Shown here one piece after another: positions 22,503-35,480 of a stretch of 64,000 bases of DNA. Source of the stretch: Sophora flavescens (Eukaryota > Streptophyta > Magnoliopsida > Fabales > Fabaceae); NCBI GenBank assembly GCA_030762895.1, contig CM061062.1, positions 238,426,019 through 238,490,018 of the forward strand, written 5' to 3'. A program made the translations under genes and the position numbers. Each line of letters starts with the position of its first letter. Within the stretch, counting starts at the first letter, position 1. Under the pieces are notes generated by a model. That model did no database searches and had not been told where the DNA came from. It saw only the letters and a program-made list of their open reading frames with translations.

Positions 22503-25389
22503 ATGGCTTCTTCTTCAACCTTTAACGCGGACAAGCTCAACTTGGCAGTAGAGCATCATTTCAATCTTGAAGTGCTGCAAGACTACAATCTAGATATAAG
22601 TAAATATGCTAATGCAGCCGGGTGGGGAGGACTCTTCACAGAGAAGGTCTCTGTCTTTCCCAAACCTGATCTGGGATTTCTGGAGAAACGTCCCAGTGAC
22701 TGATACTGATTTTTTTTCAACGGTGTTAAGAAAGAAGATTGTAATCTCAGATAAGACTATTGCTGATGCAATTTCCTGTGCTCAGGAGGGTTTAGTTTTT
22801 ACAGAGTCATGGGAAGAAGACTTGGGTGGCTCTGAGACTATTGAAGTCTGTCTCATGAAGGAAGATACAGTCAGAACTCACACTTGGAAGGCTGTTGAAA
22901 TGAAGGACATCGTTCGCATCCTTCATCAGCTTCTCAACAAGGTGGTTCTTCACAAGGTTGGATCCAAGGAAAACCTCTCCTCTCTGCACAAATTGTCTCT
23001 GCCATCTTCTCACCGAATCAAAAATCAATCTTCCAAGAGTTATGTATGGAAGATTCAGAAACGCTGTGATGAATAAGAAAAGACTCTCTACACTTCCTTT
23101 TTGCCATCTTCTTTCCAAGATTTTCAAGGCTCAAGGAATTCATGAGATTCTTGCTGCAAAGACTCCTGAGGAGCAAGCTAGGATATTGACTAAAAAAACA
23201 ATGTCGGCTGTAGACTTTGGTAAAATAAACATAGCCAACATGAACCTCAGTACCTATGATGCTGCTGCAATGGCCAAGACTAAGGAGTTGATGAAAGCTA
23301 AATAAGAGATGGTGGAACAAAACAATGTTGAAGTCCTAGGAGTAAAAAGAATAAGTAGGCAAAAGACCACAGCAACAAGGAAGCCTGCCCCCAAGAGACC
23401 AGCTGGTGGCATTGTTATCAAGGAACCTTCCGATGCCCGTGCTGCAAAGAAGCAAAGAAGAGTTATCTTCTCTCACAATGAAGATGAGGAAGCTAATGAG
23501 GACATCATTCCTATCAGTTCAATTCCGAAGAAGCAGAAGACCTCTGTTGCTACTGCTGAGGTCGTTGTGCCTGTTCTGAAAATTATTCCAACAAAACCTA
23601 GAAGGCAACCAGCAAGAAAATCCAGATCAACTAAGACTTCTAAGGTAACCATCTCTGCTAATGATCCTGTTCAAATAGCAGTAGATGCCCTAGTGTCTAG
23701 TTTAGAAACTAGGATTGATGATGTGCCTATCTCGACTCCAGATGATGTGTACATTCCCACACCCCTTTCACCTCAACCAACACAAACAGCCACTCCATAA
23801 TTTCAACCTATTATCCCTACCGATGATCCGAGGTCCAATCAACCAGATGATGGCATTTCCCCTGGTGCTCCTTTCCTCAAACCCTTGAGAACCTTATTTC
23901 CCTTCACCCCAACTTCTGTCCTTTATAATGGCAAATCTAAGGATTGGGCCAAGGTAAAAAAGGAATGGAAAGTTCTGTTTCATTCTCACCAACCTGAACC
24001 CGAACACATTCCAGCCAGATAGTATCCTCTACCTGAGTATGCAGAAGAAATCAGCCCATATGTTGAACCCCTTTACCTACCTCATCCTGATTGTAAATTA
24101 ATCAAAAATGTGCCTTCTCAAATGCACAATAATTTAGGGCCATTAGTCAATCACCTACCCCTAAACAAATTCCCCCCCAGAAAAATTTACCCTAACCTTG
24201 TCAAAACTCCTCCCTTCTTACCCCTCTCTGATGGAATAGAGAGACATATCATACCTGTTTGGGAGACTGACCCCAACAGGAAAAATCTTCCTACCATTCC
24301 TGAGCATAGAGAAAGATCTTCAAAGCATGTTCCCATGATCATGCCAAGGGACACTAAATAGGTATCTTTTGAGCATCCCAGAGTCTATGGGAAGGCCTCT
24401 GACTTCTTTCTGGATCAGCTCTACTATGAAATGCTGAAGTGGGAATTCAGTCAAATCAGAGTTGATAGAGCCACGCATTTTGTCCCTCCATCCTAGCTGA
24501 GACATAATGAAGCAACCAGAATTGGAATCATGCCATACAGGACCTGTCCAAGGCTACCCATGTTAGATCTAAATAAGGACAAGGACAAGAAAAACAGAAG
24601 ATTCAAGGGAGTGATGCCTGAAGCTGAATCAGTAATGCTTGATCTTGATCGAGAAACCTTTGACTACTCAATGCTGGATTTCCATTTGCAAAATGAATCC
24701 ATTGAGTTGATCAATGAACATAGAGCTGCTGAATTCTGGAAATCACATATTATCCACTGCACCAGAGAGGCATCTTCCTCTAGTCTGTCTGAAGAAGAGA
24801 AGAAGAATACTCCTAAGGTCGAAGGGAAGTGTGGTCTGTCAAACTTTAGATATATGATCTATGAAGACCTCCGGGGACTTCCTATAAATAGTAAGAATGT
24901 GGAATTCATCTACCCCATTAGATGGGCAAAGGAAGTCTCAATGATCCCTCCACCTACTTCTGAGCATATTACTGATGACCCTGTTGTTGTTGTACCTGAA
25001 CAAATTGCCACTGCTGTTGGATTAGAAGATACAGCTAAATCCACTCACCATCAGAGCTTATTAGAAAAACAATCTTCTCAACCCTTAGCTCTAGTAGTGA
25101 TGCATCCTTCAGATCAATCAAGAATACTGTGCACATTTCAAGAGTCTGCAGAAAGCTCAAGGCAACAGGCTCTGCCATCTTATATTGAAGAGGTTCATGG
25201 AAAATAGTTGATGAAAGGGTTGGCAAGATAGTTGATGAGAAGGTTGAAAAGATAACTGAGAAGATTAAGGAGGATGTCCATCAGCAAGTTCAAACTTCAA
25301 TGGCTCCAACCTTAGAGGTTGTAAATAAAATGCTTGCATTCCTCATGGACTTCAAGAACAGTCAAGCTCAAAACCCTCCTCCTGCTTAA
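22503..25389 (+). pseudogene. Envelope-like region of the SIRE-type element
   Basis: It begins at ATG 22503 (MASSSTFNADKLNLAVEHHF) in the position of the SIRE envelope-like ORF and continues through several frames: 22606-23076, 22958-23305, a Lys/Arg-rich segment with KKQRR (23309-23800), a Pro-rich stretch, 24530-25207, and a final helix-rich segment IVDERVGKIVDEKVEKIT with heptad-like spacing ending at TAA 25387-25389. SIRE-type products are described as envelope-like on position and predicted coiled coil; I see no clear signal peptide or membrane anchor in this decayed copy. Function is unproven. At least five frameshifts or stops break it. Confidence 0.75.
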
Positions 25390-25811
25390 CCTTTACCTTT
25401 ATTTTTTTTTTCTCATACTGACAATAATGGTCCTCTCCTTTTATATTTTTGGCTGAAGACAAAAAGGGGGAGAAAGGAAAGAAAAGAGATTTGTGTTATA
25501 AAGTTCATATTTGAAAAGCTCATATTAGTCTGCATTTGCACATTCTCCTCTACTTGTTAACTGTTCTGATACTTATGTTTGCTTATTTACTTTAATATCT
25601 GCTGCTCTGGTACTTATGTTTATTTATTCCCTATATATACTCTAAGTATGATATGTTGTTGCACCTATCTGTTAGCTTATATGCAGTTGTTTTTCATATG
25701 ATTATTCTGCTTAATTATTTGTATGCTTTGTCTTAGGGGGAGCCCTGCAAGCTCTCTTAGACTTTGCTTTTCAAATTTAATTAGTTTTGTCATCATCATA
25801 AAGGGGGAGAT
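25390..25811 (+). other. 3' untranslated region with repeated polypurine tracts
   Basis: Purine tracts aaaaagggggagaaagg (25460), ttaggggg (25733) and aaagggggaga (25800-25810) occur; the last abuts the 3' LTR and is the likely plus-strand primer. Otherwise T-rich, with no gene seen. Confidence 0.7.
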
Positions 25812-27408
25812 TGTTGGACCCAAAGTGGTTTTGGATTTAATAATCTCTAAGTTTTGATGCTAACAAAAGGATTAAATTTGCTTGGCAAAGTGTTAGTTGA
25901 GATCTAACATGTGCTTTCAGTTATGCAGGAATACTTTAATATAAGTAAAATAAACTTGGGATAAGTTTTCATTGAAAAATACGCGTCCACCCTTGTAGAC
26001 GAGCTGTTCAAAAACTTTGGTAAAGTTACTTCTTTATTTAATTGAGTAGACTGATTTACTTAAGTAGAAGAAGCTCTAAGTGTTTGCTAGATGAATACCA
26101 AAATAAATTTTTAAATACAGCAAGTCCAAAGACTTGATAAAAAGCGTGTCCATCTTACCACGTAAGCAGATGGAAGAAATTAGTAGAATTAAGTGAACTG
26201 AAAAATAAAGTAATCTAGTAGACGAGCTCTAACCGCCACGTTACCAGACGGAGATCTTTATAACTCATTGAGGAATAGCAAGTCTGAAGACTTGATAGAC
26301 AAGAGGATATGCCACGTCATCAGACGGGCAGAGTAAAATATAGAACAGACTTAGACTCTCATATAACTAAGTATACGGAGTTTCTTTTTAGACGAGCTCC
26401 ATCCTTGAAATGAATTAAATGCAATCCGAATCTCTTCAATTTATTTCAAATGATTGATATTTATTTCAATAGAATATTTGTTCTTCACATTTGTTTTATC
26501 TGCTTTAATGTTTCACCTTGTAGTAAAAGAAACATAGTACAATCAAGAAATGTAAAAACCAGAATCATACAATAAGATACTGCAAAACGATCTATACGAT
26601 GACAACTTATGGCAGAAAAACCTGGATTATACACAAAGGAGGAACAACAAGTGCTCAAGCTGCAATACTCAGAGGAGTAAGCCTCCAATTTCATGCTACC
26701 TTGATAACCAAGAGTACTATTCAACATTGCCACAATCAAGCTATCAGTCACAACGGATATCATGCATTTATCTCTAAACGGGGTTATTCAAAGTAACCCT
26801 TGAAGAAATACAAGTGAAAAAGAAGGTCACTTTAAATAGAAGGCCTCAAGTTCTGAAGAATAACTTTGGCCAATCAATAATCACTCATTCTAATATTCCT
26901 TCAAGAGCAAGAGTCTGTATTCTTTAGTTTGAATATTGTTGTAATATTCAACTGATCATAAACTGTCATATCCTCACACATAGTGAGTTAAGAAGATCAA
27001 ACATTAAATCTCTTTGTTAGAGTTAGAGCTAGAGCCTGGAGAGGCTTGGTAAGAAAGGAATACTTGTAAGCCTGGAGAGGTGTTGAATACTTAGTTGTAA
27101 TCTATTTGGAGAAATAGTGGATAAATCCTTCAAGTCGAAGGGACTAGACGTAGCTCTTGGTTGGAAGAAAGTGATCCAGAATAAAATCTCTTGCGTGAAT
27201 CTTCTATCCCTAAACTCTTCAGTTTTATTTGCTTATACTAACTGTGGTGTTTTGATATTACTTTTGTTAAGCTTCTAAAAGATCTATTTGTGTGTTCTTA
27301 TTTATGTGTTAATCTTTTTGTGTAAGAAATTTGTTTTGGAAAAAGGTTGTTTTCGAAAATTATTAACAAACACAATTCAACCCCCCCTTCTTGTGTTTGC
27401 CTGTGTCA
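25812..27408 (+). repeat. 3' LTR of the SIRE-like element
   Basis: It starts TGTTGGACCC right after the polypurine tract. The C-rich end (caattcaacccccccttcttgtg) is typical of SIRE LTRs, and I place the end at CTGTGTCA, about 27408. Between 25980 and 26400 it has cgcgtccacc, gtagacgagctc and ccacgtcatcagacggg words like those of the solo LTRs at 8469 and 59719. There is no second LTR in the window to confirm the ends. Confidence 0.78.
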
Positions 27409-27412
27409 ACTT

Positions 27413-28297
27413 CAATGCTGCCTACATGTTAACTGGAGAAGCAGAGTCTTGGTGGAGAGGTAAGATAAGATTATTGGAGTCAGAGGGCAGGATTATATGC
27501 TGGTAGTTGTTTACTGAATCCTTCTTCGAGAAGTATTTTTCGCATGTAGCCGGACTTACGAAGGAGAGTGAGTTTACTAGTCTCTGACAGGGAAACATGA
27601 CTGTTGGTGATTATGCATCACGCTTTGAGGCTCTGATTAAGTTTTTAGCATTCTATCAGAGATTCCCAAATGAGGATTGGCGGTGTAGAAGGTTTGAAGA
27701 GGGACTGCGACATGAGCTGCAAAGAGCTGTAGTGTATTTAGATATTCAGAGTTTCTCGGAGTTGGTTGAGAGTTGCAGTGCTATAGAGAGCATAGACCAG
27801 AGGCAGGCTGTTGAGCAGAGGCAACAAAGGAGTGGAGGTCCTATTCGATCAGGTCTCAAGAGGAGAGAAGGTCATGGTTCTCAGTAGAGACAAGGACCAT
27901 ATACCAGACCAGAACAGGCACTTGTACCCTTACCAGTTGTTACAACACTAGTGAGTGGAACGGGTCATCTGCAGAGAGACTTAGCTTGTTTTAGATGCGG
28001 GGGTCCGCATCATGTGAGAAATTGCAGCGAGAGACGTGTTTGTTACATCTATGGTAAACCAGATCACTTGGCTCGTGAGTGCAGACATAAAGGAATGCAA
28101 CAATTGGTAGCAGTGGGTAGAGAAGCCAGTGTTCAAAAAGGTAGAGCTGAGAAAGGAGTCCCAATAGCAGGACCATGGGTGGCTAGACCTCAGACCACTA
28201 GGAGAGTGTCTACTATGAGGGGAGTTGAATCCTCTCAACATTCGGATCTTGTAAAAGGTATGTATTTGATAGATGGTAGACCTTGTTTGTTTGTCTA
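27413..28297 (+). pseudogene. gag: gag remnant of a second Tekay-like Ty3 element
   Basis: One continuous frame from AAYMLTGEAESWWRG through FFEKYF, MTVGDYASRFEALIKF and RRFEEGLRHELQRAV to two zinc knuckles: CFRCGGPHHVRNC (one residue short of CX2CX4HX4C) and CYIYGKPDHLAREC (second Cys changed to Tyr). Stops are at 27504, 27588 (family Arg, CGA to TGA) and 27885. The N-terminus is lost where the copia 3' LTR ends. After LVKGMYLIDGR, where the protease should begin, coding similarity stops. pol is absent. Confidence 0.85.
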
Positions 28298-29117
28298 AGT
28301 AGCATGATAGACAAGAAAGTGATGAGAGTTTTTGTAGAGGTATAGTTGTGACTGGTAGGATGTGAACCCTTAAGATTAATACCAGTGAGTAAGACAATTA
28401 CTATAAGTCAAATGTTGATCGAGGCATAGTATCATTATGGAACCTAGGGCAATGATTAATGTTCGTAGTTAATATGGATTGTATGATTTTGGGAAGAGTA
28501 AACGAAAGGGTATATAGTAATTTCACCTAAGTTGAATATGAGCAGAAAAGATGATTTCTGATGTAAATTGAGGTTATTAGAAAAATTCAAATTTGTTAAG
28601 TTAGATAATCCTAACAGGTGTTCTTCTTTTGACTGTGGATTATCTTAAGGAGTGTTGAGATGTTCATTTGGATACTTGAAATGTGTGATTTTGATATAAT
28701 CTAGAATAGTGAAATACATTCTAAGGAACTAAGACTGTGATTGGATACATGAAGTAGGAAGTTAGGGTAGTATTGATTGTGGTGTTAATTGCGGGAGTTA
28801 GATGTTGAAATAAGGTTCTCTAGTGGATCAATAGTAAGAAGAAAGAAAGGATTAAGTTTTAAGTATGTCCTTCAAGGATGATAGATCAAGGTGAAATGTT
28901 AAGGACAATGAATGTGATGTAGGGATGGATTGTCTCGAGGATAAATAGAACGATATAAGAATGAATTCTGTTATAAAGTTACCGCTGTCACCTGGGGGAA
29001 AGGCAGTGTTAAGAAATATAATGTGGGATCTTGATATTAAGATACGATTACAAGATGATGTCTAGTTTTGAGTTAAGAAATTCCGATGACAGAATTTTTT
29101 TCTAAGAGGGGTACTAA
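28298..29117 (+). other. Non-coding remainder between gag and 3' LTR
   Basis: No recognisable pol motif; many stops in all frames. It ends with the polypurine-like ttctaagaggggtactaa just before the LTR start. It is probably a scrambled or deleted pol region. Confidence 0.5.
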
Positions 29118-32100
29118 TGTAACAGCCTGATTTTTAATTATGCTGTTTAACCGGTAAAAATATTATTAATTATATTTTAATCTGAGAGTTAGAAAGTGAT
29201 TTTAAATAAAATAAAATCATATTCACAGTCTCTCTTATGGTAGAAGGTTACGGTGAAATTTTGAGTTTAAAACTCAGAAGGAAACCGGTCTGCGTTTTTT
29301 TACTGACAGTATAAATTTATACTAGCAGAAAACCCTAATTTGACCCAAAACTGAAATTTGTAGATTTTTTATATTATGTCCGTGAGGATATCTACATTTT
29401 AAATTTCTGATCATAAATAAAATATTATGTTTATTCGAACGAATTTTGGTAAAAGTTCGGACGGAAAACAATCGGTGTTTTCACTGACAGTAAGATTTTA
29501 AAGATCAGAAAACCTAATTTTGACTCGTGAGCGAAATGGTTTATATTAAAATCATATTTCTAATGAGTTTGGTTGATTTGAAAATTTTCGATCCAAAATA
29601 GACAGAAACCCTAATCGGGAAACCGACGGAGTCGAAAACGCGACTGCAAGACCCGACAAGATATCGGGACAACGATTCATACATGTTGACTCATGGAGGA
29701 TGAGTCACCAAGCATTTATGAGCATTAAATGCTAGTAATCATGACTTTTGGGTAAAATGACCAAAATACCCCCAAGCTTTCGCGGTTATTAACAAGACAC
29801 ATCTACGCACTCTTAACCACTCATTTTACATGGTTGTAAACCTCCCACATCTCCTCAATTTCGTGTAGCCATATATACTAAACCATACCTATTTCATTTT
29901 TCTTTCGTTTCATCATTTTCCTCTCAAAAACCGAAATCGGGTAAATAACGGAGCTGCGTACGGGGTTTCCGGGAACCGCTAACGGATTGAATCGACGAGT
30001 CATGGATGACTCATTAGATGTGGCCCAAAATCAGTCACAGATCCCTTCATTCTCCACCAAGTATTTTAACCAAACCATGGTTACAAATTAACTCTAGTTA
30101 GGTTATTATAACCATAGTTAAGTTATTATATTATTTTCTAAAGTTAACCTATGTCAACTAACCTAACCTTGGTTAATATTTAACATTAAACAACTCACTC
30201 CCTCACTCCATTTCGTGGTTTCCACCACTCACACACTTAGACATTTCATTCTCTTCCTAAGTCATTTTCTTCACCAAAAACACCAAGAACATCATAGTGT
30301 TCTTGCCTAGTTCATCATAGTTCTTCATTTTTCTTCTCATGTTCTTGATCAAACCGCTTCATTCCAAGGTGAGTAATCCCTTCCTCGTCATCTTAGCTTC
30401 ATTAATCATGCATCAAATCTTCACTTTCATCAACTTTTCATAAATCTCCATTTCTAGATCTAAAACTTCAAATAATTCTAGAAAATTGTAGAAAATTTAT
30501 TTTAATGTGAAACCAATTTCTATGATCCCTATATGACTTCTACTTTCATCATCTAAGAGTATGTAAGCAAAAGAATTTCCCTTCCTATTTTTCTATATAT
30601 GGCCGAATCTAAGTATTGATGGACAAATGAGATTTTGTCCAACTTTTAACTTAGATGAAGTTGTTTATAAGCTATCTAGAGTTTCTATGTTCTAAATCTA
30701 AGAGTTTAAAATCAAAAGAAATTCCTAACCCTATTTTCTAGTCTTGCCGAAATTGGGTTCATATGAACAAAATAAGTTTTCTTCAATCTTTAACTAGATC
30801 TTGATTTGTATAAACTATTTAAGGTGTGTAGGTTCTAGATCCAAGAGTTTGTGAGCAAAAGGAATTTCTAGCCTATTTTTCTTATTATGGCCGAAACCCT
30901 AACCATAGAGGTTAGAGGATTTTGTTTCATATTTTTGAATTGTAACACTTGATTTATGTTAGTTAATACTCTAGGAACTAAGATCCAAAAGATGGAGTTG
31001 AGAAAATAACCCTAGACTATTTTTGATATCATGGCTGAACCTAGCATGAATTAGTCATAGTTGGTTTTTGTTTGATTTATTTGTGTTATGTTGTTTTGGT
31101 TGAAGGTTCACCATTAACTGTGGTAGAATAACGAGGATCGAAAAGTTCGGGACTTCGGTGATAAGTTCAGGTGAGGGAAAGAACCAATCTACCATCGGAA
31201 ATGATAAGTAGTATATTCTATAATAATTGTGTAGGGCGACCTAAACCCTACTAGTAGTTGAGTAATCGACAATACCAAAATCACATTGGAAACCTTTTCT
31301 GTAAAACCAATGGTGATTCGGGGATTTGTAGGTCTATCGAAGTTAGGATGATTTTCTCTTATCTGAGGTTGATTGAATTTATTATTATTATTGAATTTCT
31401 TATGTGATATTTTGTGGTATTTGAATATTTATGATTGTCTGTGTTATGCATGATCTGCCTGGTTTTAATATTGTGCATAGCGGATTTTAAGCAAAGATAT
31501 ATATATTGTTTGGGAGATAATTGTTTGGGTGTGAGGATAATGGTGACTTAGAGGTGCCTAACTTAAATGAGTTATTTTAAAGAGGAAGGGTGACATAGAA
31601 TATGTGTTAAGGCTTTGATGGAAGCTTAATGCACTAGGGTGTTATTAATATGGGTTAGTGATATTCATGTGTTTACGTTGTTGTTCACAACCGTATATTT
31701 GGAATATACAAGGTCAAGAGTTCTCGTTAGACCGTTCCACCTTAGAATTTAAGTTGTGCAACTATAGTGTCATTGCTATATATGAGCACCCTTGATAGAG
31801 ATGAGAGAGAACCAGGGTGTGCATCGACGGTACTGTGCTGCTATAGTGTCATTGCTTTGCATTAGCATTCTCACCATGGATGACAATGTGCACCGGCATT
31901 GGGAACGCGTCACCTGGATGACTGACTGACATTCCTAACGAGGAATGTGTGACAGGATTAGTGGTGGCCATGTCAGTATAAAAGTGTAGTTGTGTGAGAT
32001 TGGGGTAGAGGATGGTATATTAATTTGAGGATGATTTGTTAGTTATGTATGGTGATTGTCTATGACATTTATTGTACGATATGCTATGACTCTTTTCCGC

Positions 32101-32575
32101 TTTTGATGATAGAAATATCTCTTATCCCCTATATCTTTCTGTGGGTTGTATTTTATTTCTGATGTAATCGTACGAGAAGACCTGATGGAGGAACCAGTTG
32201 CTGAGGAGTTAGATGGAACTTTGTATGATCCAGAGGCGGGAGGACAAGCTGTGGATTCCAGTAATCTAATTTAGTGTCTATGGCCAGTGAGTCTTATAAG
32301 ATGTTTTATTTTTCACTGATTATAAGCAGTTTGTATAACTAAATACCTGTGCGGGATCCTACTGATAGGATACCCTAAATAGTGTTTTGGTAATGTAATT
32401 AACAAACATGTGTGTATTTATATATTATAACTTTGGTGTGTTTAATTTGCAGAAGTTATATGGTTAGTAAATAAGTTTTTACTTTTTTACATATTTTCAA
32501 CGATAAGCGCGCGATTAAGTAATAAATAATAAGGTTTTAATCTAATAATACAATGGGGAACAACGAGGTGTCTCA
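29118..32575 (+). repeat. 3' LTR of the second Tekay-like element
   Basis: It starts TGTAACAGCC and ends GAGGTGTCTCA, about 3.46 kb, mirroring TGTAA...GGTGTCGCA of the first element. It shares degraded stretches with that LTR (gacagtaagattttaaag; gactcgtgagcgaaatgg), and its ggccga-type words recur at 30601, 30745, 30889 and 31033, exactly 144 bp apart. The 5' LTR is not in the window and the end is inferred from analogy, so the right boundary is approximate. Confidence 0.7.
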
Positions 32576-32689
32576 TTTCTCAAATTCACACAACTAAAAT
32601 ATGTTTTAGTCATAGTAATAATGCTATTAAGGAAGAATTTCTTTCAGCTTCTTCCAAATTTAACATCCTTTTCTCTTCCCTCAATTCAA

Positions 32690-33000
32690 AACTTTTCACA
32701 TAACTTTGCTTCCATTATGAACTTTAGGCTCTAGCTTTGAGTGCCATGTTTGATAACATTAATAGTCATTCCCAAGAGTTGTGCCCTTTTCATTCACTTT
32801 ATTTTGTTTCCCTGCTTCTTCCAATGTATTGGGACAATTCACTTAATTTTCCAAATTCACTTAATGATCTCCTAAGCAACAGTTGTGTCCATCGTATTCT
32901 ATATCTTTATTTTGTTGCGTTTTATAAATGCATTGGAACCCAACGTATTTAAACATATTTCTCAAATTCACACAACTAAAATATGTTTTTATAATAGTTT
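32690..33000 (+). repeat. Dispersed repeat, copy 1
   Basis: Aligns directly with 42370-42690, sharing tttgagaacatt/tttgataacatt, cattcccaa-agttgtg, ttcttccaatgtatt, gacaattca-ttaatttt and 'ctcaaattcacacaactaaa'. A second copy of that last word is at 32578. No terminal repeat or coding capacity identified; family unknown. Confidence 0.7.
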
Positions 33001-33139
33001 TTCTGTCTGTTCTAACTTATAAAAAAATTAAAAGAGTGCAAATTTAAAGTACCAAAAAAGTGTTGATTGAAAATAATAACTAATATAACACATATTTTGA
33101 AAATATGATCAATTAACTATTTGGATTAATTGCACTTTT

Positions 33140-34015
33140 TGGTGCGATCCTAGGAAGCACAACCTTAATGGGTCGATGGGGGCAAATCAACTTTAAAGCA
33201 AATCCAAACCAAACATACTTCACTATTTTGGCTGTTTCTTGTGTTGTAGATGTCCGATTAAAGTGATCTTGGATGCGTTGGAAAGCTTAGAAGATCATCT
33301 ACAAATCTTATTTTTGACTTAAGAGCTTATTCGGTGTCTATCATGACTAAAATCGGGCTACAATTTTAGCACGAAATTCTGTATGGGTTTTGATTTAGTT
33401 AGGCTTGTAATTGGGCTTAAGAGTGTTCCAAGCCCATTAGGAATTAGAGAGGTGCACTTCAAGTTAGACTAACTTGTACCTTAAGTAAAAGTAACTTGCA
33501 CTTCAAGTTAGACTAGCTTGCACCTTAAGTAGGATGAGCCTATAAATAGGCTTCATGTAAATCATTTAAGAAGTTTGGAATACATTTGAGTTTTCTCACA
33601 CTTGAGATTCCTAGAGAGAGTTGAGGGTTCTCATCTTCTTGGTTCATGAGTTGAACCATTGATTCTTATCTTGAATATCCTTATTCAAGTGGTGAATCTT
33701 CCCTTGGCTTGTCAAATTCAATCTTCTTCTCAAAGATGATTCAATTTGTGGCGCCTTCCCTTCATCTTCTTCCTATTCCATTTTCTACTTTTATTCTTTA
33801 ATTTTCTGCACTTTAAATTCTGCACTTTAATTATTGTTTTTGTCATTTCAATTCATATATAATTGTGCTCTTCTATTCCTTTTTGTTTCTCTTGATTCTC
33901 ACTTGAGAATCAAGCTTCATTCTATTGTTCTAGTTTGTGTTTGATCTTGAATTCTTAGCACTTGAAATCAAAGAAAGATCCTCAAATGTTAGTGATCTAT
34001 GTGTAGATCACATCA
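33140..34015 (+). repeat. 5' LTR of the gag-only Ty3 element
   Basis: Starts TGGTGCGATCC, ends GATCACATCA, 876 bp. TATA box tataaata is at 33541-33548, immediately preceded by a small array (33450-33532) of gcacttcaagttagacta and cttgcaccttaagt words in inverted and direct copies. Confidence 0.88.
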
Positions 34016-34017
34016 TG

Positions 34018-34032
34018 TGGTATCTAGAGCTA
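34018..34032 (+). promoter_or_regulatory. Primer binding site, initiator tRNA-Met type (one-base insertion)
   Basis: tggtatctagagct, two bases after the 5' LTR, matches the iMet PBS tggtatcagagc with one extra base. Confidence 0.75.
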
Positions 34033-35480
34033 GATCTTTAATCGTCAATTGTTTTTAATTTTTTGATCAATTTTTTTTTCAAATTCTATGACGATCTTTG
34101 AGTTGGAGCCAAATTTATGTTGAAAATTTCACATGCTAGTGGTGCCATTTACCACAAGAATTCATGATGAAAAGTGATTTGAATCCAATTGTGGTCATGG
34201 ATCTAGAATTTGAAATGTGTTTGAATTGATCTTGTTTGAATTTTTGGTGAAAATTTTTTTCCCTCCACATTTTCACTTTCAATTTAGGCTCCATTTCTTG
34301 CATGTACTCTTCCATCACATGTGATTTTGGTTGCTTCTTGAAAATTCAAACATAGATCTATTTGCCTTACTTTGTGAATTTGAACAATTGCAAAATTTAA
34401 ATTCAAATTTCAATTCACAATAGTAAGATTGATTCAAATTTTAATCAAAAGTGCTTCAATGATTTCAAATTTTTAGAACCTAATAGATCTTCATGAAATT
34501 CAATTTGTGGAAATGATGTGTTTATCATCTACTTGAATGAAAGATCTAAGTCTCTAATTACTTGATTTGTGCTCCTTCACTTTGAAATTGTTCTACACTA
34601 CTTGAATTGTTCATATTTCCAAGTATTACAGCAATTATGTTCAAATTTGTTCATGATTGGAGGATCTTTTTATAAATTCGAAAATTAAGTGTAATTGCTG
34701 TGAAATTTTAATTAGAAAAAGACAAGTGACTGAAGTTAAAAAAAAAAACTGGTGTAAAAAGAAAAAGTGGGCCAAAACCGTAAATATACAAAGTTTTGGG
34801 GCAAAAGTGAAATTCTGGAAAATTCCAGCAAAAGGTAAAAGACTTGCCACCATTTCACATGCTTGTATTTGTATAGATCCTTCACAAATTGGTACCACAT
34901 TTCACATTGATCATTAATTGTTCACCAACACTTTTATTAAAATTGAATTACACTTTGTTGAACTCTTTCAACTTGTCTTCTTCACATCAATTTGAGTGTG
35001 CAATTCTTCTTGAACCTTTTCTTGCTTGCCTTCTAAACTCCATTAGTTTTGTATTAGTTGTTTTCAAAATTCTTGGCCTCTTTGAATTGATTGCCTATAG
35101 GTTGATTTGTCATTTGTTTAATGGAGACTAATTGTTGATATCTTGTTTCAACTTGTAGATCCCTTGAGGAGGAAACTCTTGAGTGGAAAGAGACAAGAGA
35201 GAAAATCATCTTGTAAAAGTCTACATTGAGCGATATACACGAGTGGTAATCTTTGAGTGAATGGTGAGTGAGTGGTGAGGTCCTTGTAATATTCATTTTT
35301 GACTTGTAATTCTTTTCTTTCACTTGTTCTTTAAGTGTATTTCTTCCTTGTTGGATTGTACTTAATTCTTTTGATTTTTGGTGGTGTACTTGTTCTTATT
35401 GGTGTAGTCTTCATTTGATTTGTGTACTTTTCAATTCTCTGGAATTTGTATGTAATTTCTCAAATTGTAAGTGCACCATT
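34033..35480 (+). other. Leader region of the gag-only element
   Basis: AT-rich, stop-laden DNA between PBS and gag. I see no domain in it. Long leaders are common in non-autonomous Ty3 elements. Confidence 0.5.

Larger units (their letters stand above)
19266..27408 (+). mobile_element. SIRE/Maximus-like Ty1-copia element, 5' truncated
   Basis: Order is GAG-pre-integrase, integrase, RT, RNase H (Ty1/copia order), then a long envelope-like region, repeated aagggggag polypurine motifs, and a 3' LTR. A second region after pol is characteristic of the SIRE/Maximus lineage. The 5' LTR, gag and protease are missing: the element begins inside GAG-pre-integrase at a junction with CACTA DNA. The 3' flank is a Ty3 gag pseudogene, so the original insertion was probably into that gag and the left half was later deleted. 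Confidence 0.88.
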
